From Peribolospora baueri (lineage: Eukaryota > Basidiomycota > Peribolosporomycetes > Peribolosporales > Peribolosporaceae), in assembly GCA_029717555.1 (NCBI GenBank), contig JAMDHS010000086.1:1-64000 (forward strand): a DNA stretch of 64,000 nt, read 5' to 3'. Of the stretch, positions 49,042 to 60,887 are shown piece after piece; the first letter of the stretch is position 1, and each line of letters opens with the position of its first letter. A model generated the notes under the pieces. The model saw only the letters and a program-made list of their open reading frames with translations. It ran no database searches and had not been told where the DNA came from. Position numbers and translations under genes: made by a program.

Positions 49042-51327
49042 ATGCCGAGGGCATCCAGCTCTTCTTCATCCGGAACAAAGGGCCTTTCGCCCTTTGAAGC
49101 CAGGCTCTACGATGTTTGCCTCAACGCTCCTGGCTCGGTGAGTGTAGCTCGGACATTTATGATTGCGACCGCGGGCCGAGCGTCTGCCAGAGCCCTGCTA
49201 GACGAGAAGCCTTGGAGATGACTCGGCCTGACGCTTCCTTTGTCACGGCGTTGGTCACCGTTTTACAGCTTCTCATGCAGGAGGATCTCTCTACACGTTT
49301 CGCAGACGTCGAGATTGCAGATCGGCTAGCTGCCGTCAACGGGTTGTTGCGCAAGGTGAGAGGCGGAACTGTATGATGTGTCACCGATAGGGCTTCATCT
49401 GATCTCGAGCTTCTTGTTTGTGCCTTGGTCCGTGTCTTCTTCAGGGACTTCTTCGAGTGCTGCAAACCAAAGCGGGACCTCAATACAAGGCGGTCGCCAA
49501 GACCGAAGCAAAGGCGTGAGTGTGCGGCGCCTTTCCTACAACTGGTTTCAGCGACTAACTTTCCTTTCTGACTACCCCGTGTCACAGGGCAAACGCTCTT
49601 GAGCGCGATGAGCAACTGCTTTACGAGCACATCCGGGAATCTGGGAATGAAGGTGAGTCCGTAACTAAAGTGGAGTTGACATGAGATTACTCTTACCATC
49701 CGTGCCTCCCTCTCCTGACCTTCCACCCTGCTCCCTCCGCAGGCATTTGGACGCGAACTCTGAAGGTCCGGACAGGACTTCACCAGACGCTCATTACTCG
49801 CTATCTCAAGTCGCTGGAGCAGAAGCAGATGATCAAAAGCGTCAAGTCCGTCAAGCATCCGACACGCAAGCTGTACATGCTCTACAACCTTACACCTTCG
49901 ACGGAACTGACCGGTGGACCTTGGTATACCGACAATGAACTGGATACAGAGTTCATCAGCTTTGTGTCCAAAGCTTGCTTGGCCTTTATCAGGGAGAGGG
50001 TGAGCCAGCTCGTACATTTACTTCGCTAATGGCTCCTCTGTTCACACCACGTGCATATCGCTTCCCATCATCCCAGTCCTTTCCCAAGGGCGGCTCTTCC
50101 GATGCTCTTTTCCCCACGTCACGCACGGCAAGCCTACCCACCATCGCACAAGTGCGCCAGTTCATCAAATCATCCGGCATCACGGACGTCAACTTGGAGC
50201 CGGAACACATTGAAGCGCTCTTAGACGTACTCGTTTACGACGGGGAGCTGGAGAAGATTCCCATCATCCCTCGAGCTGCGGTCGGCAGAGCTGACGACGA
50301 GGAGTGGAAAGAGGGTTCCAGACCGGGCTGGGAGAGCGTGGATGAGTCCAGCAGCAGTAGGAGCAGGAGTGGCGGCAGCAGCGAGAGCGAGTCGGAGAGC
50401 GTGAGCGACAGTGAGAGCTCGACAGGAACACGAAGCAAGTCGAGTTCGGCCTCGGCGAGCGTGAGTGGAAGCGCTTCCGACTCGTCCGTTTCAGACTCGG
50501 CGTCCGACTCTGGTTCCGTATCTGGTTCGGTCAGCGGAAGCGAGAGCGGGAGCAAGAAGCGAAAGCGTTCGAGTTCCAAGTCGAGCAAGCGTCACCGGTC
50601 ATCAAAGGACAAAAGGCACCGCTTACGAAGCCATTCCCGGTCTTCACACTCGTCAAGACATAGGCATAGGTCATCATCGTCGCGGCGCAGGAGGGAGAAG
50701 GAGCGGGAACGGAGGAGAAAGGAGCGGAAAGGGTCGTCGAAGAGGAAGAGCTCCCGGTCGTCCTCCAAGCCGTCCAGATCCAAGTCAAAGTCGAAGGACA
50801 AGCACAAGCACAAGGAGCGACGCGAGTCTTCCAAATCCAAGTCCCGAAGGCTGGATAGGACGCCGTCTCCTCTACCGGTGGAGACGATGGCCGACGGAAC
50901 GACGCTGGAATCCTCCGGTATGCCGTTCGTCTACCGCGCCATCCGTCCTGAGCGCATTCCCCTGGGCTGGACTCAGGCTCCGTGCGGGCAGTGTCCGATC
51001 TTCGACTTTTGCGCCACGGGCGGGCCTGTGAATCCTGGCAACTGCCGGTACTACGACGATTGGCTGGAGCTCAACGTGAAAGTCAAGGTGCCGGGGAAGA
51101 GTAGGCGAGGAGCGGGGGTGGGGAAGGGTGAAGGAGCAGAAGCGGAGGAAGGGGCGAATGGGATAGGGAAGGCTAGTGTGGAGGTCGAGCTGGAAGAGCC
51201 GGAAGTGGAAAGGGAAGAGGATGGGATGGATGAAGACTTGCATGGGGAGGTGGTGGTGGAAGATGCCGAGAACGGGTGGGAGGAGGCAGACGACTATGCT
51301 ATGGCGGACCAATCGGGCGAGTGGTAG
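49042..51327 (+). CDS. RPC34: RPC34/RPC6, RNA polymerase III subunit, with RS-rich insert
   Basis: Winged-helix subunit of the Pol III-specific RPC82/34/31 subcomplex, contacting TFIIIB. Start at 49042 (MPRASSSSSSGTKGLSPFEA). Following exons give FADVEIADRLAAVNGLLRK, LLRVLQTKAGPQYKAVAK and GIWTRTLKVRTGLHQTLITR. YLKSLEQKQMIKSVKSVKHP and ELTGGPWYTDNELDTEFI complete the tandem winged helices. After IKSSGITDVNLEPEHIEALL and GELEKIPIIP there is an unusual insert of about 170 residues (about 50341-50860) made of Ser with Glu/Asp, then Arg/Lys/Ser dipeptides. The conserved C-terminal Fe-S-type cysteines follow: C-x2-C-x5-C-x10-C in CGQCPIFDFC and NCRYYDDW. The acidic C-terminal tail is also extended. 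About six exons. Confidence 0.92.
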
Positions 51328-51603
51328 TTCAGCAGTGGAAGCATCTCGCATCTCTGCCTCACGATTCGACCCTTCAGCATCCGGACCGTCGCGCATACTT
51401 GGACTTCTTTATCCACCCATTCTGTCAATCTGTCCATCCACCTATCCATCCATTCATGCTTCCATGGCTAGCACCCTTATTTCCCCGCACTCAGTAGACT
51501 CGCGCTCACAATGTATTCTATACCTCTCCGCGTGAGCGGGATCATCATTGCACTTCACTCCGCCAAAATCCGCGCCGAGGTGGCGGCAAAGCAGAGGACG
51601 TTC

Positions 51604-54501
51604 TCAGGCACTCGCACCCTCAGCCGCGGAAGCCACAGAAGCAGGGGCAACAGAGTCCGAACGCCTCGTGCCATTGCTACTTGTGTCATCTGGTTTTCTA
51701 GAGGGTGCGAAGTACTGTGAGAAAGTGTTTTGCGATACGAAAGTGGGGAGGGGGCGCATGTCACCGTCATCAGCAAGCGAAAATGTGTAAGAGTAAATCG
51801 GCGAGGGTCGAATTAGAGCGAACGGCCTGTCGTGCCGGAAGTCGACCAGAATCCGAGGGGACTCACTCTCGTTCGAAATTCGCCGGGAAGGTCGGCGTCG
51901 CCAGGTAAGGGTACGGATGGCGGCAGGCAGTTTATCTGCGACCAGGTGTGGACTGTCTTTTCCATGGTAATGAGCTGTCGAGAATCGGAGGAAAAAGGAA
52001 AGGAAGAGCAGAAAAAAATGGAGAGGGGATGTATCGATAATCAGTCTATGAGAATCGCGCCGGCAGGAGCTTATCAAGCTACACTTACCCTTCGACCCCA
52101 CTTTCCGAAATCCTGCAAGCTCTGGTTAACGATCCTCAGTCCGTCCTTCACGGGAGCTTCAAAAACTTCATTGTCTTCAGAGATGGTGGGCAGCCAGAAA
52201 ACCAGTCTGCCTCCTGGGCGGAGAAGATAGAGGGCGTAGTCGAGGAGATCGGGGATGAGCTGGGAGAGGTGGTAAGGTCGTGTTGGAGGTACGTAGTCTT
52301 GTTTCCTGTGTGAAGAAAGAGAGGTAACGCGAGGATGCTGCTTGAATGTTTTCTTCATAGCTGAAAGTTTCGAATGATTGCGAGAATGACAAGGAAAGAA
52401 ACTCACACGTGTGCAAGGGTACCGTCATCAAGTACGACTGCTTCTTCCCGGTGCTTGCTGGGGTCCTTCTTGCCTAATCGCTTTGCGCCTGCTCGCACTC
52501 CGTACGGAGCTGAGGAAGGAATGACGATCCTGTGAACATCATAATCGGATGACCGGGACGACGACCAAGCGCAGTGGTCTACGGTACTGACGATCGGTGA
52601 CGATAGCATCGACGAAGCCGCCCGTTCGCCAGGGGTGGTGCGTCACGTCGAAGACGAGACAATTGAGGATACGGGCAGTAAGACCATACTGTCGCGCTGA
52701 AGCTCGAATTCCCGAGTCTTTCCCGCCTGGACGCCGTCAAGTGAATGTGAGCACGTCAGGACCAATGACACGTGAACTCGTCAGATCCCTTTTCGTTCGG
52801 AATCGACTTGTGATCATAGATCAACGATATGAGAGGAGTGATTCCCGTACTCACCATCTTTCCCGCGCATCGTCCGGCCGTCGATGTCACTGCCGAAGAC
52901 CATTGCGCCCGTCTTTGCACACGCGTACAGCATACTGCCGGTGCCCGCAAAGGGGTCGTAAATCAACTTCCCCGGCCCGGCCTAGCAAGATCGAAATATC
53001 GAATCGGCGTGCGAGTTAGCCCGTTGAACCTTCAACCCAGCCAAACAAATCTCACGACAAGACCGCGACCACTTTCATGTCGGTACAAAGTCTGAGCCGT
53101 CATGCTCAGCCCGTGGATATTTACCAGAGCTTGATTGGCCATGAGGAGAGAAAGTTCGGCGTCCATGCTAGTGTTGCCAATATATGCTCGCTTCTTCAGG
53201 TTGAAATCCTCAACGAGGTATCGAGCGGAGTCACAGATCTAAACGAAGAGAGAACGCAGAGAGGAGTGAGAATGCCGTAAATAAGCTCGTCTGGGGCGCC
53301 AAGGCCTCACCAGGCTTGGTCAACCTTATCGCGTGACACTTGGATCGATCTGACACTCACCTTGCGGCCCAACCATATCCTTCGAAACCGTGGACTGCTC
53401 TCGCCGTCGTCGTTCAGATCCATCGACGGACCTTCCGGAACGATCGCATTGGCCAAAGCCTTGGACTTCCCCTTGAGATCCACATTCCTAGTAGGCTCGA
53501 CTGCCTCCTTGACTGAAGAGCAGTTCTGCTCCTCTCGCGCATCCAACTCAGGCCCTGCACTCGCCCGTGCCGCCTCCATCTCAGCACGCATAGCCTGTAA
53601 TCCCGACCATTTGTACTCCTCGAACACGCCCCACTCCACATCCGGCAGGCTGGCACTCTCAGCCTCCTGCTGCCTCTTCTTGTTCCTTCCAGTGTTCGAG
53701 GAGGGAGCAGAAGGTCCAAGGACGACGGGGCCTTCGAAGGCCATATAGGAGAACGAGTCGATGACCTGAACTATGCGCGGTTTTGGGATTGTGTGGTTGT
53801 AGGCCGAGATGGTGGCGCGCCAGGAGTTCTGCGGAGGTTGGTAGCGAGCCTAGATCGGAGAAGAGTGTGAGCTTGCCGGGAAGGGCACAGCTTCGAACTA
53901 AGGCGCAGGGGTCGCGCAGAGATCTTGGAGCTCGTCCTGGGCAATGGAGTGCCCAGAAATAGAAGCGATGACTAGCCCAACTCACCCAATTGGAAGATGC
54001 CGCCTTGTTGAGCTCGTGTACCTCTGCGTATGAGCGCCCGTCGGCCCAGTACTCCCAGACCGACCTGATCAATATACCTCGGCTCCCGAGCTTTCTCGCC
54101 TCTTCATCTCCTCGAAGCCAAACTACCATGAAAGGACGCTGTAGAGGAAAAGACAGCCGATCAGACAGCCGGAAAAGCAGGAAGGGGCTGCTCTGACGCA
54201 AGTACGACCGTATGACTCTGTAGCTATTACACACCGTGACATCCGGCTCGCCTTGCCATCGCACCTCAATGCCATGGTATGCTGCCAAGGCCTGGAGCTC
54301 GGGTATCCGAAATTCTTCGTGGGCTGTCGATCCATAATCGTACTGGATCAACCGGCGCCCGACTCGGAACTCAGAAAGTCGAAGAGATCTGCCGGGCGAA
54401 AGGTTGACGTACTCACCCTGAGCGAAGACGAGAAAATATCGCTTCCACCCTTCCTCTTCGAGGGGAGGCATTTGCTCTGAGTAGTTCACGGATGACATCA
54501 A
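51604..54501 (-). CDS. TRM11: TRM11 tRNA (guanine10-N2) methyltransferase catalytic subunit
   Basis: With Trm112 it makes m2G10 in tRNAs. Start at 54501, or 54471 (MPPLEEEGWKRYFLVFAQGE). An N-terminal THUMP-like region includes ELQALAAYHGIEVRWQGEPD and VWEYWADGRSYAEVH. Then come FEGPVVLGP, RRIWLGRK, and SARYLVEDFNLKKRAYIGNT with MDAELSLLMANQAL. The SAM-binding motif is LIYDPFAGTGSMLYACA (about 52930), with GSDIDGRTMRGKD. The catalytic motif D-PPYG is split by an intron (PPYGVRAGAKRLGKKD near 52500). Late exons give LLDYALYLLRPGGRLVFWLP, ITMEKTVHTWSQINC, and a last exon ending GASA, stop at 51604. About ten exons. It diverges from the ARF gene over about 360 bases. Confidence 0.93.
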
Positions 54502-54863
54502 TCGGCTCCCTGACCTTCGGTTTCAGGAAGCGGCTCGACCCTTCCCTTTTCCTTCTCGCGTGAGCAGGTCGACGTCGATCTTCCACTTGGACTTGGCGAC
54601 ACCTGATCCCTAGATGACTGCGGCAAGGCCTTCTCACGGGCTGAAGCATCCGGCCTAGGCTAGCTCCACCGAAGAAGACCGACCTCGAGACGACCACGAC
54701 GGCCAGGCGGAGAGACTAGCGACGACGACGACGAGAGACGACAGGAACAACAACAGCAGCAGCAAACAACAACCACTCACGGTCTTTACTCCTCACGAAC
54801 GCCCCACACGCCTTCCTCCTTTATCACTCTGCCTCCCTCTTCATCCCGTTCCATTCCGCCAAG
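54502..54863. promoter_or_regulatory. Divergent promoter TRM11 / ARF6-like
   Basis: About 360 bases between divergent start codons, with a GAC-rich tract near 54719-54745 and a CT-rich leader before the GTPase start. No named site recognised. Confidence 0.45.
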
Positions 54864-56169
<1,306 letters not shown>

Positions 56170-57229
56170 GTGGCGCAAGGCAGCATTGTCGTTGGACCTT
56201 TATGCTCTACCCCTCATCGCCAGACCTAGCCTCCCCCGCCGACTTTCCTCTTCTCTGCCGTACGCCCCTCTCCCTAGTGCTTCCGGTCTCCCTCGCCATG
56301 CTGTCTCGTCGTGAGGCATCCTAGGCAACGTCGATATCCTGCTGGCGCAGCTTTCTTGCCCAACGAGCTTGGCTTGTCGCCGTCCCCGCTCCTTCTCCTG
56401 TCTCTCTTTCCCTCCTTTCCTGTCTCCCTTCTATTCTGCTCGCACGCCTTTCCCGTCCGCTAACCCGTGGTCATGACGCGACACCCCTCTTGTCCTTCCA
56501 ATGGCGACAAACTGCGCCCGATCGTATACCACCTCTCTCGTCTTTCCTTATTTTTTCTGCTTTCATTCTTATCCGTCCTTCCCTCTCGAGGCTCATTTTC
56601 TTCCTTCACTGTCATTTACTTAATTTCCCTTCCCTTAACCTCCGACAAGCCCGTTCTACTGCCCACCTACTTCACTCGATTCCGCGTGAAACCCCTCGCC
56701 GTACCCGTGTCATTTTCGCACGTTCGGTCATTCCACCCCTGTCTCCCACGGGGCGGCGGTCCTGTCCTCACCGCGCCCCCTTCTCCCACCCGCGCCGAGC
56801 ATTTCCATCTCGTCTTCCACTTTGGTGTCCATATTTTCCTGCCCCATCTCTTTCTTTCATCATCAACCGATCTATCGACGTGCTGGTATGTGTGAGAGAG
56901 AGAGACAGAGATTCCATCCATTTTGGTTCCGCTCTTCAGCACTCAGGACCCAAACAGTCGAGGCTCATTTCCTCTCCCAAGAGCGGCCAAGCAGTCAAAC
57001 AAAAAAACCAACGAACGGGGAAAAAGCGGTCCATGATACCTCATTAACTATGGGCCACCGAAGGTATTTCGTGGACGATGCGATGCGGCATCGGGAGGGA
57101 CCAATGGAGGAGAGCGGCATTGTACAGCATCGCTTCACGATATAGTCGGATGAGGACACGATATAGGCCGATGGTAGAATGCAAAAGGGATGAGGGAGGA
57201 CGGGAGAGGAAGGGACCCTGCATCGTCGT
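56170..57229. other. Convergent intergenic region, pyrimidine-rich
   Basis: About 1.06 kb between the ARF stop and the superoxide-dismutase-like stop. The plus strand is strongly C/T-rich from about 56330 to 56880, and a short (GA)n lies near 56894-56906. No gene recognised. Confidence 0.5.
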
Positions 57230-58348
57230 TCAGTACTTCTTCGGCTTCTCGCTAGGGAGGGCGACGGCGGTGGGGTGGCCGGCGATGGTCGTCGTCCTCG
57301 TCACGGTGGTGAGCTTGACGTTTACAGCCTTGGAGAGGGGATAAGCGGGAATGGGTACGGTGACGTTCTTCTGCTCGAGAACGCGCGGCGAGGGCAACGG
57401 GTAGGGCAGGGGGGGGACGGGCGTGCCGACGCCGACAAAGTTGGCCGCCTTGATCTCTTCGGCCGTCCTTGGAGGAGGCACGAACCACGAGTTCCTGTAC
57501 GTCGGATTGCCCATCCTGTCTGCCGTGCCATCCAGGTAACTGGTGATATTGCCGCACGCGATCCGCTTCCGGTGCGAAGATCACAGGGTGAGTCGTCGTG
57601 GGTCGTGAGAAGAGACCAATGGAGAGAGAGACATCGCAAGCGTCAGCCACCTCGGATCCTCACGCGTCGCCTACCACGCCTGATAGTCAAGTCACACGAG
57701 ACTCTCACCGTCTTGTCGGCGTAATGGATCGTGATCGACCGGCCGAGGAGGGACGCCGAAGGGGGGAACCAGCGAAGGTACTCGTCCGTGACAGTGAATG
57801 GCTTGATCGAACCCGACCTGGTGCCTTTAAGCTTTCCATGCTTGCCTGACAAGTCACCCTCCTGGCAGAACTCCGGCAGCTCCGGATTACACGCCAGCAT
57901 CTCGCCCACCTTGAGCGGATCGAGATGGGCGAGCGTGCTCGTGCAGGCTGTGTCGCCAGGAGCGACGGGAACGGTGTGAATGTGCCAGAGGTACTGGGCT
58001 GTTGTGGAGAGCGAATGCGCAGGAGGACCCAGAGGGGCAGGGGTGGGACGTCAGGGACACCACCGAACCTGTCAGAGAAGGAGAAAGATATTTGCTCTGC
58101 TCACAACTCTTGGCGAGGGTCAGACCCGAGTCGACCTTGACCGTGATCTCCGTCGGACTGCCGTCCTCCCTTCCAGAGAAAGATATAAAGGCCTTAACGT
58201 TGTCAACGCCAGTGATCTCGGCGCTTGCGAAGAGCTTCTGACCGGCGAACGGCAGCTTTCCGTCTCGGCTCCACCCCAAGCGGCGATCGGGGACGGCCAT
58301 GGTGGCCGAGACGAGGAGTAGAGGAAAGAGAGAAGCGATGAGGTGCAT
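57230..58348 (-). CDS. Secreted Cu-only-like superoxide dismutase
   Basis: Extracellular SOD-like protein. Start at 58348 gives a signal peptide (MHLIASLFPLLLVSATMA). The beta-barrel follows: FAGQKLFASAEITGVDN, KAFISFSGRE, then YLWHIHTVPVAP (two Cu-ligand His), STLAHLDP (bridging-type His), EFCQEGDLSGKHGKL, GRSITIHYADKT (fourth His) and RIACGNI. Compared with classic Cu/Zn SOD, the positions of zinc ligands His71 and His80 do not carry His by eye, while the Asp of GDLSG is kept. This is the pattern of fungal Cu-only SODs such as Candida SOD5. The last about 80 residues are Pro/Thr-rich and end in KPKKY, with no clear GPI signal. Three or four exons. Activity is inferred, not shown. Confidence 0.82.
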
Positions 58349-59480
58349 TTTTTTGTTGAGGTGGAGGTAAGTAGTTGGAAGACGAGAAGAAACTTCGAAC
58401 ATGAAGGTGAGAGCATGTCCTCTTTTGTACCGTCCAGAAGGCGGCCCACCATGTTTCTGTCTCCCGTTGGGGGGATATGGGATCGAAAGCGTGCTCGACA
58501 GCACCTCGATCGTGAAAGGAAGGGGTGGCTGTCCGCTCATCGACGTCTGTGCCGAATCCGTTCGCGCAGGACGCTATCCACACCACCGACTCAGCCCCAC
58601 ACATCGTCGGCCCACATGGTCATGAGCCAAGCCAGCTTGCAATACGGTAGCACGAGCACGAGCATGGGCGGGCGCCGGATGTCATAACGTGGTCTTGATC
58701 AGATCATAGAGATATGACCAGATGGGCCTCCGAAAATACGACGGCAAGCGCTGATGCTAGAAGAGGTGGTGGTGCAAAATGAAATGGATTTGTCGTCCGG
58801 TTCACAGCCATGACCGCATGTTGCATAAACACGAGAAGCGATTCGTCGCTCGAGGTGTGTAAGAGGTGGATTTAGAGCTTGAGTGAGATAGATTCCACAC
58901 GATGCGCGTGTTCGACGAGATAGCCGGACGCGGGGCCGGGCGATATGGCGATGGAGGCCCGCCAGCTGAGGTAAGCCAGAGGCCTTTTCGCTCACCGCCC
59001 ATCGGTCCAAAGCCGACTTGGTCCGTGCGAAAGCGGCGACGACTGATTCACTCCAGCTCGTTCGCCGAGCGGACGAACAAAACCCGAAGCATCTGCCGCA
59101 GACGGGCGTACCTATGTCGGTCTGTGCGCAACGGAAGCGTCCACGTATTGCACGGGAGAGGCGTGACGAGGGACGAGCACCGCCCCCGTCCAATACACTT
59201 GCCAAAGGCATAGGAAGTTATGAGCGCCGACGACGGTCACGATCGCAACCACAATGCGTATATGTATTACCACGGCCATGCAGAGTCACGTGCATGCACT
59301 GCTTGTAACCCTAATCTGGAAGGCGACGCGCCCGAACGCGAAACGCGCCTCCGGTCATTTACCTTCACCTCGCCGGCGGTGAGTGGCAGGCACTCTCAGC
59401 GTCAGGAACTCAAGTCGGGACTCCCTGTTGGTTGGACGAACGAGGGCGAGTGTTCTTTTGCACCCATTCATACCATCCAC
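58349..59480. promoter_or_regulatory. Divergent intergenic region SOD-like / DUO1
   Basis: About 1.1 kb between divergent starts. An AACCCTAA motif lies at 59307-59314, about 167 bases before the DUO1 start. Two overlapping frames (58699-59211 minus, 58902-59213 plus) lack family similarity. No gene supported. Confidence 0.45.
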
Positions 59481-60619
59481 ATGGACGGACCAGCAGCAAC
59501 GACAGGGTTCGGGTCCAGCACAGGACCGGGGGCGGGACCAGGAGCTTCGACGTCAAGCGGCCCCGGTGCTGGCTCCAGCGTGAGCTCGAACCCAGGCGCG
59601 CCAGCATCGGAGAGCGAAGAGACGATAGCCAGGCAAGCGCAACAACTTCGCAGAATGAACGCAGTTTTCGAGACGTACGAGACGATGTTGAGGAGTGCAG
59701 CTGGTCAGATTGACGTGAGTCTTTGGCGGGGTCGACCGGTCGACCGCCGGTCTGTCGCTCCATCGGACGAGTTTGCTTCTCTGGTCGATTCCCATCTTTC
59801 CTCCGTCCGCCTTCGCGCTCACTTGTCCGCCTTCCTCTTCTCCTGCCTTGCCTTGGCATTCCTCCCACGTTCCCACTCGCCCTGTCCCTCTTCCCCTCAC
59901 CGCAGCTCTTTTCCCGACGAGTACAAGACACGAATGCTCTCTTGGACGTGTACGTCTCCCTTCTCCGACAGACGGACAGGACGCAGCTGTTGCTGCTCGA
60001 TCCGCAGTGGAAGGGCTTCACTGAGGTAGCTTGTCATCTCGCCTCCGTGTCCTGTAGCCTATTAGATCGCGCTTTGACCTGACCTTCTATCTGACGGCTT
60101 TCTGACATACTCGTCCCTCGTCTCCTCTCTCGTGCCCATATTTCTCTTTTCTCTCTTTTCCCCATCTATAGGACACGAGTCTCCTTGCGCTGGAGGAAGA
60201 GCTTCGCCAACGAGAAGAGGCAGAACGAGCACGCGTGGAAGCTGAACGACGGGCAGCGGCAGAGGCGGCGGCAGCAGAGGCTGCAGAGGCGGAGAGGCGG
60301 CGGAAGGAAAAAGAGCGGACTGTGAAGGAGAGGCCGGCTGCGAGCGGTGTGAGAGGGGCTGGACGGGGTACCAGGGCCCGGGGCAGAGGGACGACGTCCG
60401 GGAGGGGCGCGCCGGTGGTCAGAGGTACGAGAGTCATGCCAGGCGTGGGAGGCGGCGCTTCGAGGGGACGAGGAAGTAAGTCCAAGCTTGTCGTTTTTCT
60501 CTCTGTGCCTTCTCCGTTGACCCACCCGTCTCATCTTTCGGCCCGGTCCAGCATCTCGTCTCCCCGTCGCACAGCAGCGCACCAGTGGATCTCGTGAGAC
60601 AGGTCGTTCGTCCCGATAA
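59481..60619 (+). CDS. DUO1: DUO1, DASH kinetochore complex subunit
   Basis: Component of the DASH/Dam1 ring that couples kinetochores to spindle microtubules. Start at 59481 (MDGPAATTGFGSSTGP) opens a Gly/Ser/Pro-rich leader. The conserved helical region spans two exons: MNAVFETYETMLRSAAGQID (near 59655-59715), then LFSRRVQDTNALLDVYVSLL and RQTDRTQLLLLDPQWKG (about 59910-60020). A third exon is a charged coiled coil (LLALEEELRQREEAERARVE) leading into an Arg/Gly-rich tail. A small last exon (about 60552-60619) ends RETGRSSR. The region with NTNxLLD-Y and W-G matches Duo1. The basic RG-rich tail is plausible for microtubule binding. Confidence 0.87.
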
Positions 60620-60887
60620 GCGTACACTTTGGTTTACTGCATACCCATCGCTTCCCACGCGCGTACTAGAAGAGGAGTAATGGACCGTCGGCATTCACCA
60701 CACTGAATCAGTCCGGTTCGACGATGGGCCGACGCCACAAGCGCTACGTTGATATCACGTACTATACTCGCCAGCGGTCAGGTGGCATCTAAGGGTGAAG
60801 GAAAGACCCGCTGGACGGGTCATACAATAAACGTGCAGACGAGCCAAGTCGAAAGCGTCCCGATGCGAGATGCGCCTCTGTTGATGT

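Noticed and set aside
58699-59213. Overlapping frames in the SOD-like/DUO1 promoter region
   Set aside because: Open on both strands without any conserved motif; likely intergenic.
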